64,000 nt of DNA from Methylicorpusculum oleiharenae (GTDB lineage: Bacteria > Pseudomonadota > Gammaproteobacteria > Methylococcales > Methylomonadaceae), in NCBI RefSeq assembly GCF_009828925.2, contig NZ_WUTY02000001.1, positions 4,556,492 to 4,620,491 of the forward strand. The letters run 5' to 3'. A program made the position numbers and the translations under genes. Positions 18,232-26,180 of the stretch are shown piece after piece (position 1 is the first letter of the stretch; every line of letters starts with the position of its first letter). The notes below the pieces were generated by a model. It was given only the letters and a program-made list of their open reading frames with translations, did no database searches and was not told the origin of the DNA.

Positions 18232-18800
18232 AGTGAGGATTCCTCCATAACAAGATAGTCGGCAACTTCCAGCAAAACCTGCGATGCTGGATGAATAAGC
18301 GAACAGGCAATTGAGATATCGGCGCTACGCATAATTTCAGAATCATTTGCACCATCGCCTATGAATATCGACTTAAATCCAGGGAAATAACTCAATACTG
18401 AAGCCTTGTGCAGAACTGTTGTTACTTTCAATCTGCCGGAAGTAATATCTGACGTGCTGGTAAAACCACGGAGACCATGTTTTTTTAACCATGGATTTAC
18501 CCAGCAGTCTAGATTACCTGTAACTACACAGCATGAATCTCGCTTAGCTAGAACCCATTCCATTAACTCTTCATGTACTGGTTGTGCGAGAATGATTTCC
18601 GCAACCCTCTCGATAGGAACATCCGCTAATAATTCCACACGATGACGAAAACTCTGATCGAATGGAACTTCACCCGCCATGGTTGCCTTAGTTAGTTCAT
18701 TAATTTCATCAAAAACTCCAAGCTCTGCTCCTATCACAGGCAGTAATTCCGTCGAGATCAAAGTGCCATCCAGGTCGAACAGATAAACTTTATCCTTCAT
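18207..18800 (-). CDS. HAD-superfamily phosphatase (SerB-like)
   Basis: A 197-residue HAD hydrolase. Motif I is LFDLDGTL (nucleophile Asp about residue 9), motif II is the Thr of VVTGN, and motif IV is FIGDGANDSEIM. The cap region is short and helical, as in SerB-like enzymes. It overlaps the nucleotidyltransferase gene by 25 bp and follows the CDP-glycerol-type transferase by a few bases. In that setting it probably dephosphorylates the precursor of the activated alcohol or sugar. A role in serine synthesis is less likely. Confidence 0.78.
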   Translation of the reverse strand: MKDKVYLFDLDGTLISTELLPVIGAELGVFDEINELTKATMAGEVPFDQSFRHRVELLADVPIERVAEIILAQPVHEELMEWVLAKRDSCCVVTGNLDCWVNPWLKKHGLRGFTSTSDITSGRLKVTTVLHKASVLSYFPGFKSIFIGDGANDSEIMRSADISIACSLIHPASQVLLEVADYLVMEESSLCRLLSRL

Positions 18801-18804
18801 CTTA

Positions 18805-20217
18805 TTAAACCCTTTGATAAGAGGCTGATTGCATTGAGTAACTAATTTCAGAACTAATTATTTCTGCAATTCGCGATGCAGCTTGTTGAGGGTATGGGTG
18901 TATAGTTTTCGCCACACGACAACGCGCATCGACAATACTATCATCCTCCTCCCCCTGCATAAGTTTATTCAGCAGAGGTTCGATTTGTTCAGGTTTTTGC
19001 AATCTATAAAGTCCAGAAAGCAAATTTTTTCCTGCCGAATTAAATCCGATAGTATCCTCCCGTTCAAAAAAAATCAGAGGCTTGTCAAAAAGTTGATATT
19101 CAGAAAGAAAACTCAAGCCATCAGTCAATAGCGCATCGGATGCAGCGAACAGGGGAGCGTAATCTGCTTCTCGAGAGATGAAAGTATTCGGCAACAGGTT
19201 CCATTCATTAATGAATTGTTCAATCTCTGACCCCGTCTCGGCGTCGTCCATGTACTCGAGAAAAACAGGATGAGGTCTCAGTACAATTTGTAGATTTGTT
19301 TTGGCTTTTGCCAAGTTGAATATCGTAGCGGACGTTTGCGAAAATGCACCGAACTTTAGCCAATTATCCATAAAGCTCCAGTGGGGAGCCCAAATAAGTT
19401 TAAAGTTATTGCTTCTTTCGTTCGCATAATTAATCGGCCATTTTTTGGTCGATTTGTCGGTAAGATAATCGAACTTTGGATAACCAGTAACGACGCAATT
19501 AATCCCGTTAATCAGGCAATATTTTTCTGCCAACTTTAAATGCGCCTCATCTGGACAGAAAATTTTCCAGCAGCGCTGGTGAAAATCTTGATTAAACTGC
19601 TTATCTTCGATTGCCGCAGTCATATATCCATAAGGTATATAACAAATTCTGGTAAAGGATAGTGATTCAGCATCCAGCGAACTAGGCAAATCGTGTGGCC
19701 ATGGCGTTTGCCTGAAGATCACATCTGGCTTAATGGCTTTCACGACCCTCAAAGCATGCGATATTTCGCCCTCGCTAATCCGTATGTGTTTAATATTCTG
19801 CGAGACAAGCATTTTATGAATTTCTTCTTCACCACATAATTCGTGTGAAGCAGCCATCAACTTTATGTGTGGGAGCGAAATGGCGATAACTTCAAAGCGA
19901 ATATCGTTTGTCAAATGCTCTAACACTGGTTTTGTTGCGAGCCAAGAGGTAGCGTGATGCACGAGAAAAACAACGCGTACCGGTTGGTTAAAATTGCGTG
20001 AGCTTGAGATAGTGTTGATAGTATCTTCTAATCGCTCGACGCTAAATTTCAGTACCTCTAGATTTTTTGAGAGACTGTTTAGTGTTTCCGCAATATTTAT
20101 AAAATTACACGCCCATCGCGCTAATTTTCTAATCCAGTCCAACACTAGGGCTTTCTTCTTTATCATTAATATTGATCTTTTCATCAAATCCATAGCACCG
20201 TTTGCTATTTTATTCAT
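18805..20217 (-). CDS. CDP-glycerol glycerophosphotransferase-like protein
   Basis: A 470-residue protein. Residues 1-75 form a basic, coiled-coil-like N-terminal region; the rest is a GT-B fold. The donor half has IWAPHWSF, LRPHP (residues near 315) and the SDALLTDGLSFLSEYQLFDKPLIFFE block that typifies the CDP-glycerol:polyglycerophosphate transferase family (TagB/TagF type). In Gram-negatives such proteins add glycerol phosphate or a similar phospho-alcohol to surface glycans. It heads a compact cassette with the HAD phosphatase and the nucleotidyltransferase. Confidence 0.78.
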   Translation of the reverse strand: MNKIANGAMDLMKRSILMIKKKALVLDWIRKLARWACNFINIAETLNSLSKNLEVLKFSVERLEDTINTISSSRNFNQPVRVVFLVHHATSWLATKPVLEHLTNDIRFEVIAISLPHIKLMAASHELCGEEEIHKMLVSQNIKHIRISEGEISHALRVVKAIKPDVIFRQTPWPHDLPSSLDAESLSFTRICYIPYGYMTAAIEDKQFNQDFHQRCWKIFCPDEAHLKLAEKYCLINGINCVVTGYPKFDYLTDKSTKKWPINYANERSNNFKLIWAPHWSFMDNWLKFGAFSQTSATIFNLAKAKTNLQIVLRPHPVFLEYMDDAETGSEIEQFINEWNLLPNTFISREADYAPLFAASDALLTDGLSFLSEYQLFDKPLIFFEREDTIGFNSAGKNLLSGLYRLQKPEQIEPLLNKLMQGEEDDSIVDARCRVAKTIHPYPQQAASRIAEIISSEISYSMQSASYQRV

Positions 20218-20316
20218 AAGGTGAAATATTTATTTTTTTGTTGGTCTTTGGGTGATTTGACATAAGATAAAATTCAATTTATTAAAGATATTTTGAATTA
20301 CAGAATAATCACATGG

Positions 20317-21594
20317 TTAACTTATATTTTCACGGGATATCACATAACTCTTGCCAGGAGCACCAGATATGCAGTCAATTTGAAGCTCCGTTTCCTTGAT
20401 AAGTTTTCCTGCGAGATCAGGATATGTTGAAATTACTTTAAATGGGGATAGGCCTTCATGGCGGAGGAGGACTTGGTGAGTTTTCTTCATTTTTACAGCA
20501 AACATGAATGAATAACATCCTGAGTTTAAATGCATTTCACCCAAGCTGAAACGAAGACGATAGAATGAATGATGAGCAAAAGCTTGAATATCAGTCGATT
20601 GGACGATCTGGAAAGGCATAGAAATTAGAGCGTTTCTTTGTGAATCCATTATTGCGCAAAGAAAGTAACATTTATTAAGCGGCTGAAAAATTTCAACAAC
20701 CATTTCAATCACCACGTATTCACCCGATTTAACTGTACTTGAATGAGCCGACTCAATATCTTGTTCATCAATTATTATTTTCATTTGATGAACCTTTGCC
20801 TCTAGGGTTCCTGAACGATTTTCTCCTATTTGATTATTAGCAAGATAATCAGCTATTACCGAATTAATATCTTCAGAAGGTAATGATGGTTCTCCTTTGA
20901 TCAACTTAAATACTAAAGAGCATAACAAGGCAATATGTTGCATGTTGTGCGAAACAAAAATGACCGCGCTGCTGCTAGCTAGCTCCCTAACTCTATTAAG
21001 ACACTTAATCTGGAACGAAACATCACCTACAGCTAAAACCTCATCAAGAATAAGAATATCGGGACTGATAGTGCTTGCAATAGCAAACCCCAATCTCACA
21101 TACATTCCACTCGAATAATGCTTAACCGGCATATCGATAAACTCTTCCAACTCAGCAAACACTACAATTTCATCGAATTTCTTGTCGATCTCACGTTTGC
21201 TCATGCCGAGAATCGCACCGTTGACATAGATATTTTCCCGCCCTGTCAACATCGGGTGAAATCCGGCGCCGACTTCGATCAGAGCACCAACTTTACCTTT
21301 GATGGTGATCTTGCCTTTGTCCGGCAGAATGATACCGTTAAGCATTTTTAATAAGGTGCTCTTCCCTGCGCCGTTACGACCAATAATACCCAGGCATTCG
21401 CCGCGTTTGACTTCAAACGACACATCGTCCACCGCCCAGAATTCATCCCCCCGTAACTTGTCCGAGGTGTTCGGCAAATGCAGCAGGTCGCGACTGATGT
21501 CTTCGATGCCATAAAGCATAGACCGTTTCAGCGAGCGGCAGAATTTTTTGCTGACGTTTTCGACTTTGATTAAGACGTCGTCTGAGTTTGACAT
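20317..21594 (-). CDS. wzt: Wzt, polysaccharide ABC exporter ATPase with C-terminal glycan-binding domain
   Basis: A 425-residue protein. The ATPase domain (about 1-240) has Walker A GRNGAGKST at 72-80, the signature HYSSGMYVRLG and Walker B ILILDEVLAVGD. Residues about 260-425 form an extra beta-rich domain like Wzt-C, which in O-antigen systems recognises the modified end of the finished chain. With Wzm it exports the undecaprenyl-linked polysaccharide to the periplasm. The matching permease gene is 3.5 kb upstream instead of adjacent, and a copy of this gene's first 50 codons lies between them. Confidence 0.9.
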   Translation of the reverse strand: MSNSDDVLIKVENVSKKFCRSLKRSMLYGIEDISRDLLHLPNTSDKLRGDEFWAVDDVSFEVKRGECLGIIGRNGAGKSTLLKMLNGIILPDKGKITIKGKVGALIEVGAGFHPMLTGRENIYVNGAILGMSKREIDKKFDEIVVFAELEEFIDMPVKHYSSGMYVRLGFAIASTISPDILILDEVLAVGDVSFQIKCLNRVRELASSSAVIFVSHNMQHIALLCSLVFKLIKGEPSLPSEDINSVIADYLANNQIGENRSGTLEAKVHQMKIIIDEQDIESAHSSTVKSGEYVVIEMVVEIFQPLNKCYFLCAIMDSQRNALISMPFQIVQSTDIQAFAHHSFYRLRFSLGEMHLNSGCYSFMFAVKMKKTHQVLLRHEGLSPFKVISTYPDLAGKLIKETELQIDCISGAPGKSYVISRENIS

Positions 21595-21629
21595 GGAGGT
21601 ATCGTGTTATAGGATCATCATTTGAAATA

Positions 21630-21875
21630 TTAAACTTCCCATGGTGCGGCGTGAGATCCCATTCCTTGGCAACTGCGCAAAGATCGGTATATATCCCCAC
21701 TTATGCTCTTTAGAGTATGCGTAAAAGTGGGAACAAAGTAATCTGTCGTCAAAACGCGGCAAATTAATCGATTTTCTATACCCCACTGCTTAAGCGCTTT
21801 AGCAAAAATTAAACACTGCATAAAGTGGTCTGCGCTAATTTGATGAGACGCTTCCATACGGAACGCGACATGCAA
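21630..21875 (-). pseudogene. PseG-like N-terminal remnant
   Basis: An 81-codon frame reads MHVAFRMEASHQISADHFMQC, then LIFAKALKQWG and NRLICRVL. This matches the N-terminus of PseG-type UDP-sugar hydrolases (pseudaminic acid pathway), where the motif is normally Gly-x-Gly-His. Here that motif reads SADH, and the protein ends at SHAAPWEV instead of the usual 300+ residues. It is a truncated and altered remnant of a nonulosonic-acid gene once present in the surface-glycan cluster. Confidence 0.55.
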
Positions 21876-21881
21876 TACAAG

Positions 21882-22100
21882 CTATTTTTCACCGAATAGT
21901 TGGTTGTTTTTTTCAGCTTCGAGGTTCGCTAATCGGGCGAGTTCCTCTATGGATACATCCGGTAATCTAGTTCGCCGCCATTCAGTGTAATTAAAACGTT
22001 CACGGGATATTGCCATTAAAAAGCGTTCGGCTTCTACCAAGCCCAATGCTTGTATCAATGCATTCATTCCGTCCATGCGAATTTCAGTTTCAGTTTTCAT
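21882..22100 (-). CDS. Small protein paired with PIN toxin (putative antitoxin)
   Basis: A 72-residue acidic helical protein, MKTETEIRMDGMNALIQALG followed by VEAERFLMAISRERFNYTEWR. It overlaps the end of the upstream PIN-domain gene by 11 bp and is on the same strand. Similar small proteins are found beside PIN toxins, so an antitoxin role is likely, although here it follows rather than precedes the toxin. I cannot place it in a named family. Confidence 0.55.
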   Translation of the reverse strand: MKTETEIRMDGMNALIQALGLVEAERFLMAISRERFNYTEWRRTRLPDVSIEELARLANLEAEKNNQLFGEK

Positions 22101-22536
22101 ACCATTTCTCTATATAAGCCAAGGCATTTTGTGGTAACAGTGCCAATGTATCATCAACCACGCGTAAATATTTTAGTAATCTATCATCCGTTGTCACGAA
22201 AAGTTCTGCACCGCCTGCAATGGAACAAGCCACATGGAACGCATCATATTTAGCTACGCCCATTGTCATTAGGTTTGTGGCTCGTGCAATAATGCTGTCA
22301 TCGATCATGATCACGGTAGATGCTATAGTTCGCCAATTGAGTATGGCGATTTGATGTTCTTGGAACGGGTTATTCGAGCATTCAAAATCGAGAATTGAAG
22401 ACCACAGAAGTTCATGCTCACGATCCTTGAGCTTTTGTTGAATCACAATTTTAGCTTCCGTTTCAATTCGAATACGAGACTGAGTTTGGTCATCATAAGG
22501 TCGATTAAAGCAACACATATCAAGATAGATTTTCAT
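22090..22536 (-). CDS. PIN-domain protein (putative toxin RNase)
   Basis: A 148-residue PIN domain. The first acidic residue is in MKIYLDMCCFNRP (Asp6), a central acidic residue is in SILDFECSNNP, and the last cluster is in KYDAFHVACSIAG followed by FVTTDDRLLKY. This is the arrangement of PIN RNases. It overlaps the small downstream gene by 11 bp, forming a likely toxin-antitoxin pair. It lies in the accessory segment separating wzt from wzm. Confidence 0.75.
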   Translation of the reverse strand: MKIYLDMCCFNRPYDDQTQSRIRIETEAKIVIQQKLKDREHELLWSSILDFECSNNPFQEHQIAILNWRTIASTVIMIDDSIIARATNLMTMGVAKYDAFHVACSIAGGAELFVTTDDRLLKYLRVVDDTLALLPQNALAYIEKWYEN

Positions 22537-22564
22537 CAGCTAAGGTTTCCGCGTGTTCCCAATC

Positions 22565-22883
22565 TTATGACATATGGATATTCTGAAGCGCATCGGGTGT
22601 TTTTATTTTATGTTTGACTCTCAAGTTTAACGCTCTGGCAATTACAGTGTCATTGATGGTTAACCATCGTTGGTCAGCCAAAAATAACTCATAATCTTCA
22701 ACGAGTATTTGATTACCTTCAATCAACGGCTTTACCAGGCATTCAAGGCGGACTAATGATGAAATGCATAAAATATGCATCTAGGTTATTTGCAAAATGT
22801 TGTCGAATAAGGCCGCTGAAAGGCTGTGCTTCTTCCAGCAAATAAATGACACAACACGTGTCAAGATAAATGAGTCGGGGCAT
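22565..22883 (-). pseudogene. Degenerate PIN-domain toxin
   Basis: From the ATG at 22883 the frame reads MPRLIYLDTCCVIYLLEEAQ, a PIN N-terminus with its catalytic Asp, but stops after about 46 codons. The rest of a PIN domain (ISSLVRLECLVKPL, then DTVIARALNLR and KTPDALQ) is in another frame at 22565-22780, and even that ends early where the final acidic cluster should be. So a frameshift and a C-terminal truncation inactivate it. The intact antitoxin-like gene ends at 22883 with a TGATG overlap. Confidence 0.7.
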
Positions 22884-23155
22884 CAGTCGTTATTCCATTC
22901 ATCCCGAATAGCAAAAATTCGTCGTTGTACTTCTTCTAGATTAGCTCTTGGACGGTGCTGGAAACGAGGAGATGCCAAAAGTCTTAGTGTGCGAGACACA
23001 CTTCCTTTAGTTTCGGTTATCGTTGCATCGGATTCTTCGTTCGTATCACTTTCCAATAGCGTAAGCAGCGCCTTACCTTCTAACTTGAACATGATCGGCT
23101 CTAAGGCTTGGATATGACCAGTTGGGTCAATCTCAACGTGTATGGTTTTTAGCAT
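22883..23155 (-). CDS. Putative antitoxin of the degenerate PIN gene
   Basis: A 90-residue protein starting at MLKTIHVEIDPTG (ATG 23155; the frame is open 7 codons further). It has an N-terminal beta strand, an acidic Thr/Ser-rich middle, and a basic C-terminal helix VQRRIFAIRDEWNND. It is coupled to the broken PIN gene by a TGATG overlap. The arrangement is a toxin-antitoxin operon with antitoxin first. No family name can be assigned from sequence alone. Confidence 0.55.
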   Translation of the reverse strand: MLKTIHVEIDPTGHIQALEPIMFKLEGKALLTLLESDTNEESDATITETKGSVSRTLRLLASPRFQHRPRANLEEVQRRIFAIRDEWNND

Positions 23156-23301
23156 GGCTTTGTTCCTAAATAGCAATCAAGGATAGTAGCATTGACATAG
23201 ATATGCGCGCGCATGGCCTACATCAGGTTACAGCCCGCGCAAACTCTAATCAACGCTGCATCTTTGCCTTTGTACAGCACGATGTTGACATGTGTTTTTT
23301 T

Positions 23302-23475
23302 TTAATTTATAGACCAAAATTCATCTCTGTGTAATTTGTCCGAGGTGTTCGGCAAATGCAGAAGGTCGTGATTGGTGTCTTCGATGCCATAAAGCATAGA
23401 CCGTTTCAGCGAGCGGCAGCATTTTTTCAAGACGTTATCGACTTTGATTAAGACATCGTCTGAATTTTGGATGAC
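23302..23475 (-). pseudogene. Duplicated 5' fragment of wzt
   Basis: The frame reads NSDDVLIKVDNVLKKCCRS and on to DKLHRDEFWSIN, matching Wzt residues 3-55 with about ten changes, then stops before Walker A. At the DNA level about 160 bp (23313-23474) match 21429-21594 at roughly nine positions in ten, in the same orientation. It is not functional. The two copies form a direct repeat bracketing the pseG remnant and two toxin-antitoxin units. Confidence 0.85.
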
Positions 23476-23629
23476 TGGTCGGATTAATTTATTAAATTTC
23501 GCGTATTCAACTAACAAGTGCATGATCAATAACCCGCTGGCTTAAACCTATCCCCATGAGACTGTATTATGCTTATAGCTCTGGGTATCGGCCGGAAACA
23601 GAGGCTGACCCGGTATTGCTTTCGCATTT

Positions 23630-23878
23630 TTATGCATTGTTTATATCGCTATGGAGTTCATTGGTATTGAGATCGATCATGGCCACATTGTAGCGTTGTA
23701 GTTCCGCTAAAAAAGACACACGCTCCATGTCCGCAAGTGTAGCCACCATGCCTGATGAGAGTCGTTTCATTTCGAATAACTTTACAGCCATGGCTATTTT
23801 GGCTTCACGAGCAAATTGTTCAGGTGTGCATTGGATCGCACCGGGCAGATTGGGTGGCACATTGATAAGGATTTGCAT
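23630..23878 (-). CDS. UPF0175-like antitoxin (orphan)
   Basis: An 82-residue protein. MQILINVPPNLP opens a short strand; then VKLFEMKRLSSGMVATLADMERVSFLAELQRY gives the helix-turn-helix typical of UPF0175 antitoxins. The usual PIN partner would follow on the minus strand, but the next 100 bp hold no PIN sequence and then comes the wzt fragment. It is therefore an orphan antitoxin, perhaps left after loss of the toxin. A second member of the same family is at 14392-14643. Confidence 0.65.
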   Translation of the reverse strand: MQILINVPPNLPGAIQCTPEQFAREAKIAMAVKLFEMKRLSSGMVATLADMERVSFLAELQRYNVAMIDLNTNELHSDINNA

Positions 23879-23947
23879 GGCGTTTCTCGGTTATTTGAGA
23901 TTTTGTAATTGCTAGCACAACAATGGAACTCACCCTTTTCGCTAAGT

Positions 23948-24568
23948 TCAGAGCCGATATTCGGCCAATGGATCGGAACCGGCATTATCGCGAAACGAAC
24001 CTGTGGCGGCCTCGTCATTTGCCAATACCCAGGCCACCACATCAAGTGGCTCATCTCCTTTGATCAATCGTTGCGTTTCCTCTCTAAAGCGATCGAAAAT
24101 CCCATTAAGCGGATCACCGCTTCGTAGTCGCCTAGCGCTGTCTATAACCGCTGCGGCACGATTGAGCCGCGCTTGCAATAAGCGAATCTGCTCCTGTTTG
24201 GTTTGCAGCGACTCCACCAGAACGCTATGCAAGCGAGACGAATTGCGCCATTCTTCCCTCAATTGTCGTAACTTCTGTGCTATCGCTTCAGATGTCAATT
24301 CACCATCGCATAACTGATAAGTCACAAAGACACCATGCGCAATAACGACAAATAATGTCAGCGTACGCACTCGCACGCCGTCCGGGCTATAAACCAGTCT
24401 GCCATCGGCATCGAGGTGCAAAACATCGAAATAGACTGCTATTCCAAAAGTTGCGCCAGCGATCCAGTCACCCTGACGGTATGTTTCCAGTATACAGTCA
24501 AAACGTTTAGTCTGGATTTCCAAGTCCCGACCATCCAGTTCGATGTGGAACGAATCAAACATCCCCAT
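23948..24568 (-). CDS. Hypothetical protein with coiled-coil middle
   Basis: A 206-residue protein of unknown function. The start MGMFDSFHIEL at 24568 is supported by GAGGA nine bases upstream. Residues about 1-85 are beta-rich (WIAGATFGIAVYF, VRTLTLFVVIAHG); residues about 90-150 are heptad-like and charged (AIAQKLRQLREEW, LQTKQEQIRLLQARLNRA). The C-terminus is hydrophilic. It follows the 54-residue ORF and the DUF2442-like gene closely, forming a small three-gene run inside the wzm-wzt gap. Confidence 0.55.
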   Translation of the reverse strand: MGMFDSFHIELDGRDLEIQTKRFDCILETYRQGDWIAGATFGIAVYFDVLHLDADGRLVYSPDGVRVRTLTLFVVIAHGVFVTYQLCDGELTSEAIAQKLRQLREEWRNSSRLHSVLVESLQTKQEQIRLLQARLNRAAAVIDSARRLRSGDPLNGIFDRFREETQRLIKGDEPLDVVAWVLANDEAATGSFRDNAGSDPLAEYRL

Positions 24569-24572
24569 TTCA

Positions 24573-24737
24573 CTAATCCTCAATCATTGAGCTTTCCAGA
24601 GCCATAGGTCTTGTTGGAGTGGCCTCTGATTCGATAATCGTTTCTTCAACGTCATTGGCGATGGTCATCAGTGACTTGTCTATTTTGTTATTGGTTGAAT
24701 CACATTTTAATTCCGTTTCGATTCCAATACCCATCAT
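24573..24737 (-). CDS. Small ORF, 54 residues
   Basis: An open frame from ATG 24737 (a second ATG follows directly) to TAG at 24573. It encodes an acidic peptide beginning MMGIGIETELKCDS. Its start overlaps the DUF2442-like stop as ATGA, and its stop is four bases before the next gene's ATG, so its spacing is that of a real operon member. The ribosome binding site of the next gene is inside its last codons. No homology is recognisable. Confidence 0.4.
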   Translation of the reverse strand: MMGIGIETELKCDSTNNKIDKSLMTIANDVEETIIESEATPTRPMALESSMIED

Positions 24738-25015
24738 GCAGAAACGTTTGTGGTTTGATTGTGTTCAATCGAATTGCGATAGAGATCAATGATTGGAAAG
24801 CAAAGTTCGTAATCGCCCCAAATTAATTCACCATATTCCACTCTAAAACCCGCAAAACGGGCCGGTTCCAAGTATGCTCGAATGTCGGGATGATGTGAGC
24901 GGGAAAGAAATAATTTGAAGTCAATTTCTTGTGAGGTGTTGTCATCAAAAATGAGCCTGATGCGGAATTCTCCTATTTGCATTGCGGAGATTATATTGAT
25001 TGAGGTGCCTTTCAT
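24734..25015 (-). CDS. DUF2442-like protein
   Basis: A 93-residue protein. The pattern of an N-terminal strand EFRIRLIFDDNTSQEIDF, then ARFAGFRVEYGELIWGDYELCF, matches DUF2442, small proteins often found in toxin-antitoxin-like pairs, commonly with DUF4160. No DUF4160 gene is visible here; the next gene is a 54-residue ORF overlapping by 4 bp. It begins 39 bp after the wzm stop and so could be transcribed with wzm. Confidence 0.65.
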   Translation of the reverse strand: MKGTSINIISAMQIGEFRIRLIFDDNTSQEIDFKLFLSRSHHPDIRAYLEPARFAGFRVEYGELIWGDYELCFPIIDLYRNSIEHNQTTNVSA

Positions 25016-25053
25016 TTGAGTCTCCCGTTGATACGTTCAGGTGTAAATGGTAT

Positions 25054-25905
25054 TCAAGCCCGCTCGGCAATTCTGGGCAGGGTAATATAAAAAACCCGCC
25101 AGCCCAATAATAAAACCATTATGGCTATTCCCGCTGCAACCGGCAATGCTGTCATTTGACTTAACGTTTGGCCGGCCAACAATTCCTGAGTAGCGATGAC
25201 CAGAGGACTGAACGGATTTAACGTATTTACCCATACAAAGGGCTCTCTGATCGGGGGCGGATAGAGAATTGGTGCTAAAAACATGCCGAACGTCAGGATC
25301 ATACTGATTGCATTACCCGCATCACGAAACACCAAGTTGAGTATGGCCATGAAAAAACCGATACCGAGCGCCATCATAATGACCAAAATCAAGATGAGAG
25401 GAATGGCCAAAGCATGTATTGAAGGCAAATAACCGTACCAGATGAATACAGCAGCAATCGGTACCAAACGTATCAAAAAATCGATACCTGCCTGCCCAAC
25501 TGAAGCAAACACCAGGGCTTCTTTGGTAAAGTTGATTTTTGTCACCAATGAACCGGCATTAACCAAGCTGTTGGTGCTACCCACCAAACAACTTGAAAAT
25601 AGCTGCCAAACGGATAAGCTCCATAATGCGTGCAAGACATAAGGCAAACTGGTTTCACCCATGTCAAAGACCCTGTGTTTAGCCAAAAAGGTAAATAGAG
25701 CTACTGTGACAATTTGCGGAAGAACGGCCCAGACATAACCCAAAATCGATTGCCGGTAGCGGACAGCAAAATCTCTTTTCATCAACCTCAGGATGAGCTC
25801 CCTGCTTTGCCAGACAGATCTAACCATGATCACCCAGACTAAAAGACCGGACTGACGGCGAGCATTGGGTGTATAGACGGTGATAATTTCGTGTTGTTTT
25901 TCCAT
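25054..25905 (-). CDS. wzm: Wzm, polysaccharide ABC exporter permease
   Basis: A 283-residue ABC-2 type permease with about six transmembrane helices. The N-terminal cytoplasmic segment leads to RDFAVRYRQSILGYVWAVLPQ, the interface motif of polysaccharide exporters, then LANPL-like FLAPILYPP and LNPFSPLVIATQELL near the end. It would pair with the Wzt at 20317-21594. It is the first gene of the minus-strand cluster; the 275-bp gap to bioA should hold its promoter, but I cannot identify a clear one. Confidence 0.88.
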   Translation of the reverse strand: MEKQHEIITVYTPNARRQSGLLVWVIMVRSVWQSRELILRLMKRDFAVRYRQSILGYVWAVLPQIVTVALFTFLAKHRVFDMGETSLPYVLHALWSLSVWQLFSSCLVGSTNSLVNAGSLVTKINFTKEALVFASVGQAGIDFLIRLVPIAAVFIWYGYLPSIHALAIPLILILVIMMALGIGFFMAILNLVFRDAGNAISMILTFGMFLAPILYPPPIREPFVWVNTLNPFSPLVIATQELLAGQTLSQMTALPVAAGIAIMVLLLGWRVFYITLPRIAERA

Positions 25906-26180
25906 TTAAAGGGATGTTCGTATATCAATTCAGTTTCTTGTTAGGTTGCCAACAGAATACAACTCAAACCTAAACCGTTTACTTAAATTCAAAGTGCCAT
26001 GAGTATAGTGCGAGTCTTCTATTTCGCCTATGCTAAAACCCTACTGCAAACCGGGAACAATTAATTAACTGATCCTTTGTGCGTCTGGACACTCACTTTC
26101 CCGTTGATTAGCGGTAAGATGATTACCTCACTCAACATGGTTGACCTTTAAGCGTGCTTTCCACTGGTTTCGCATAACGC

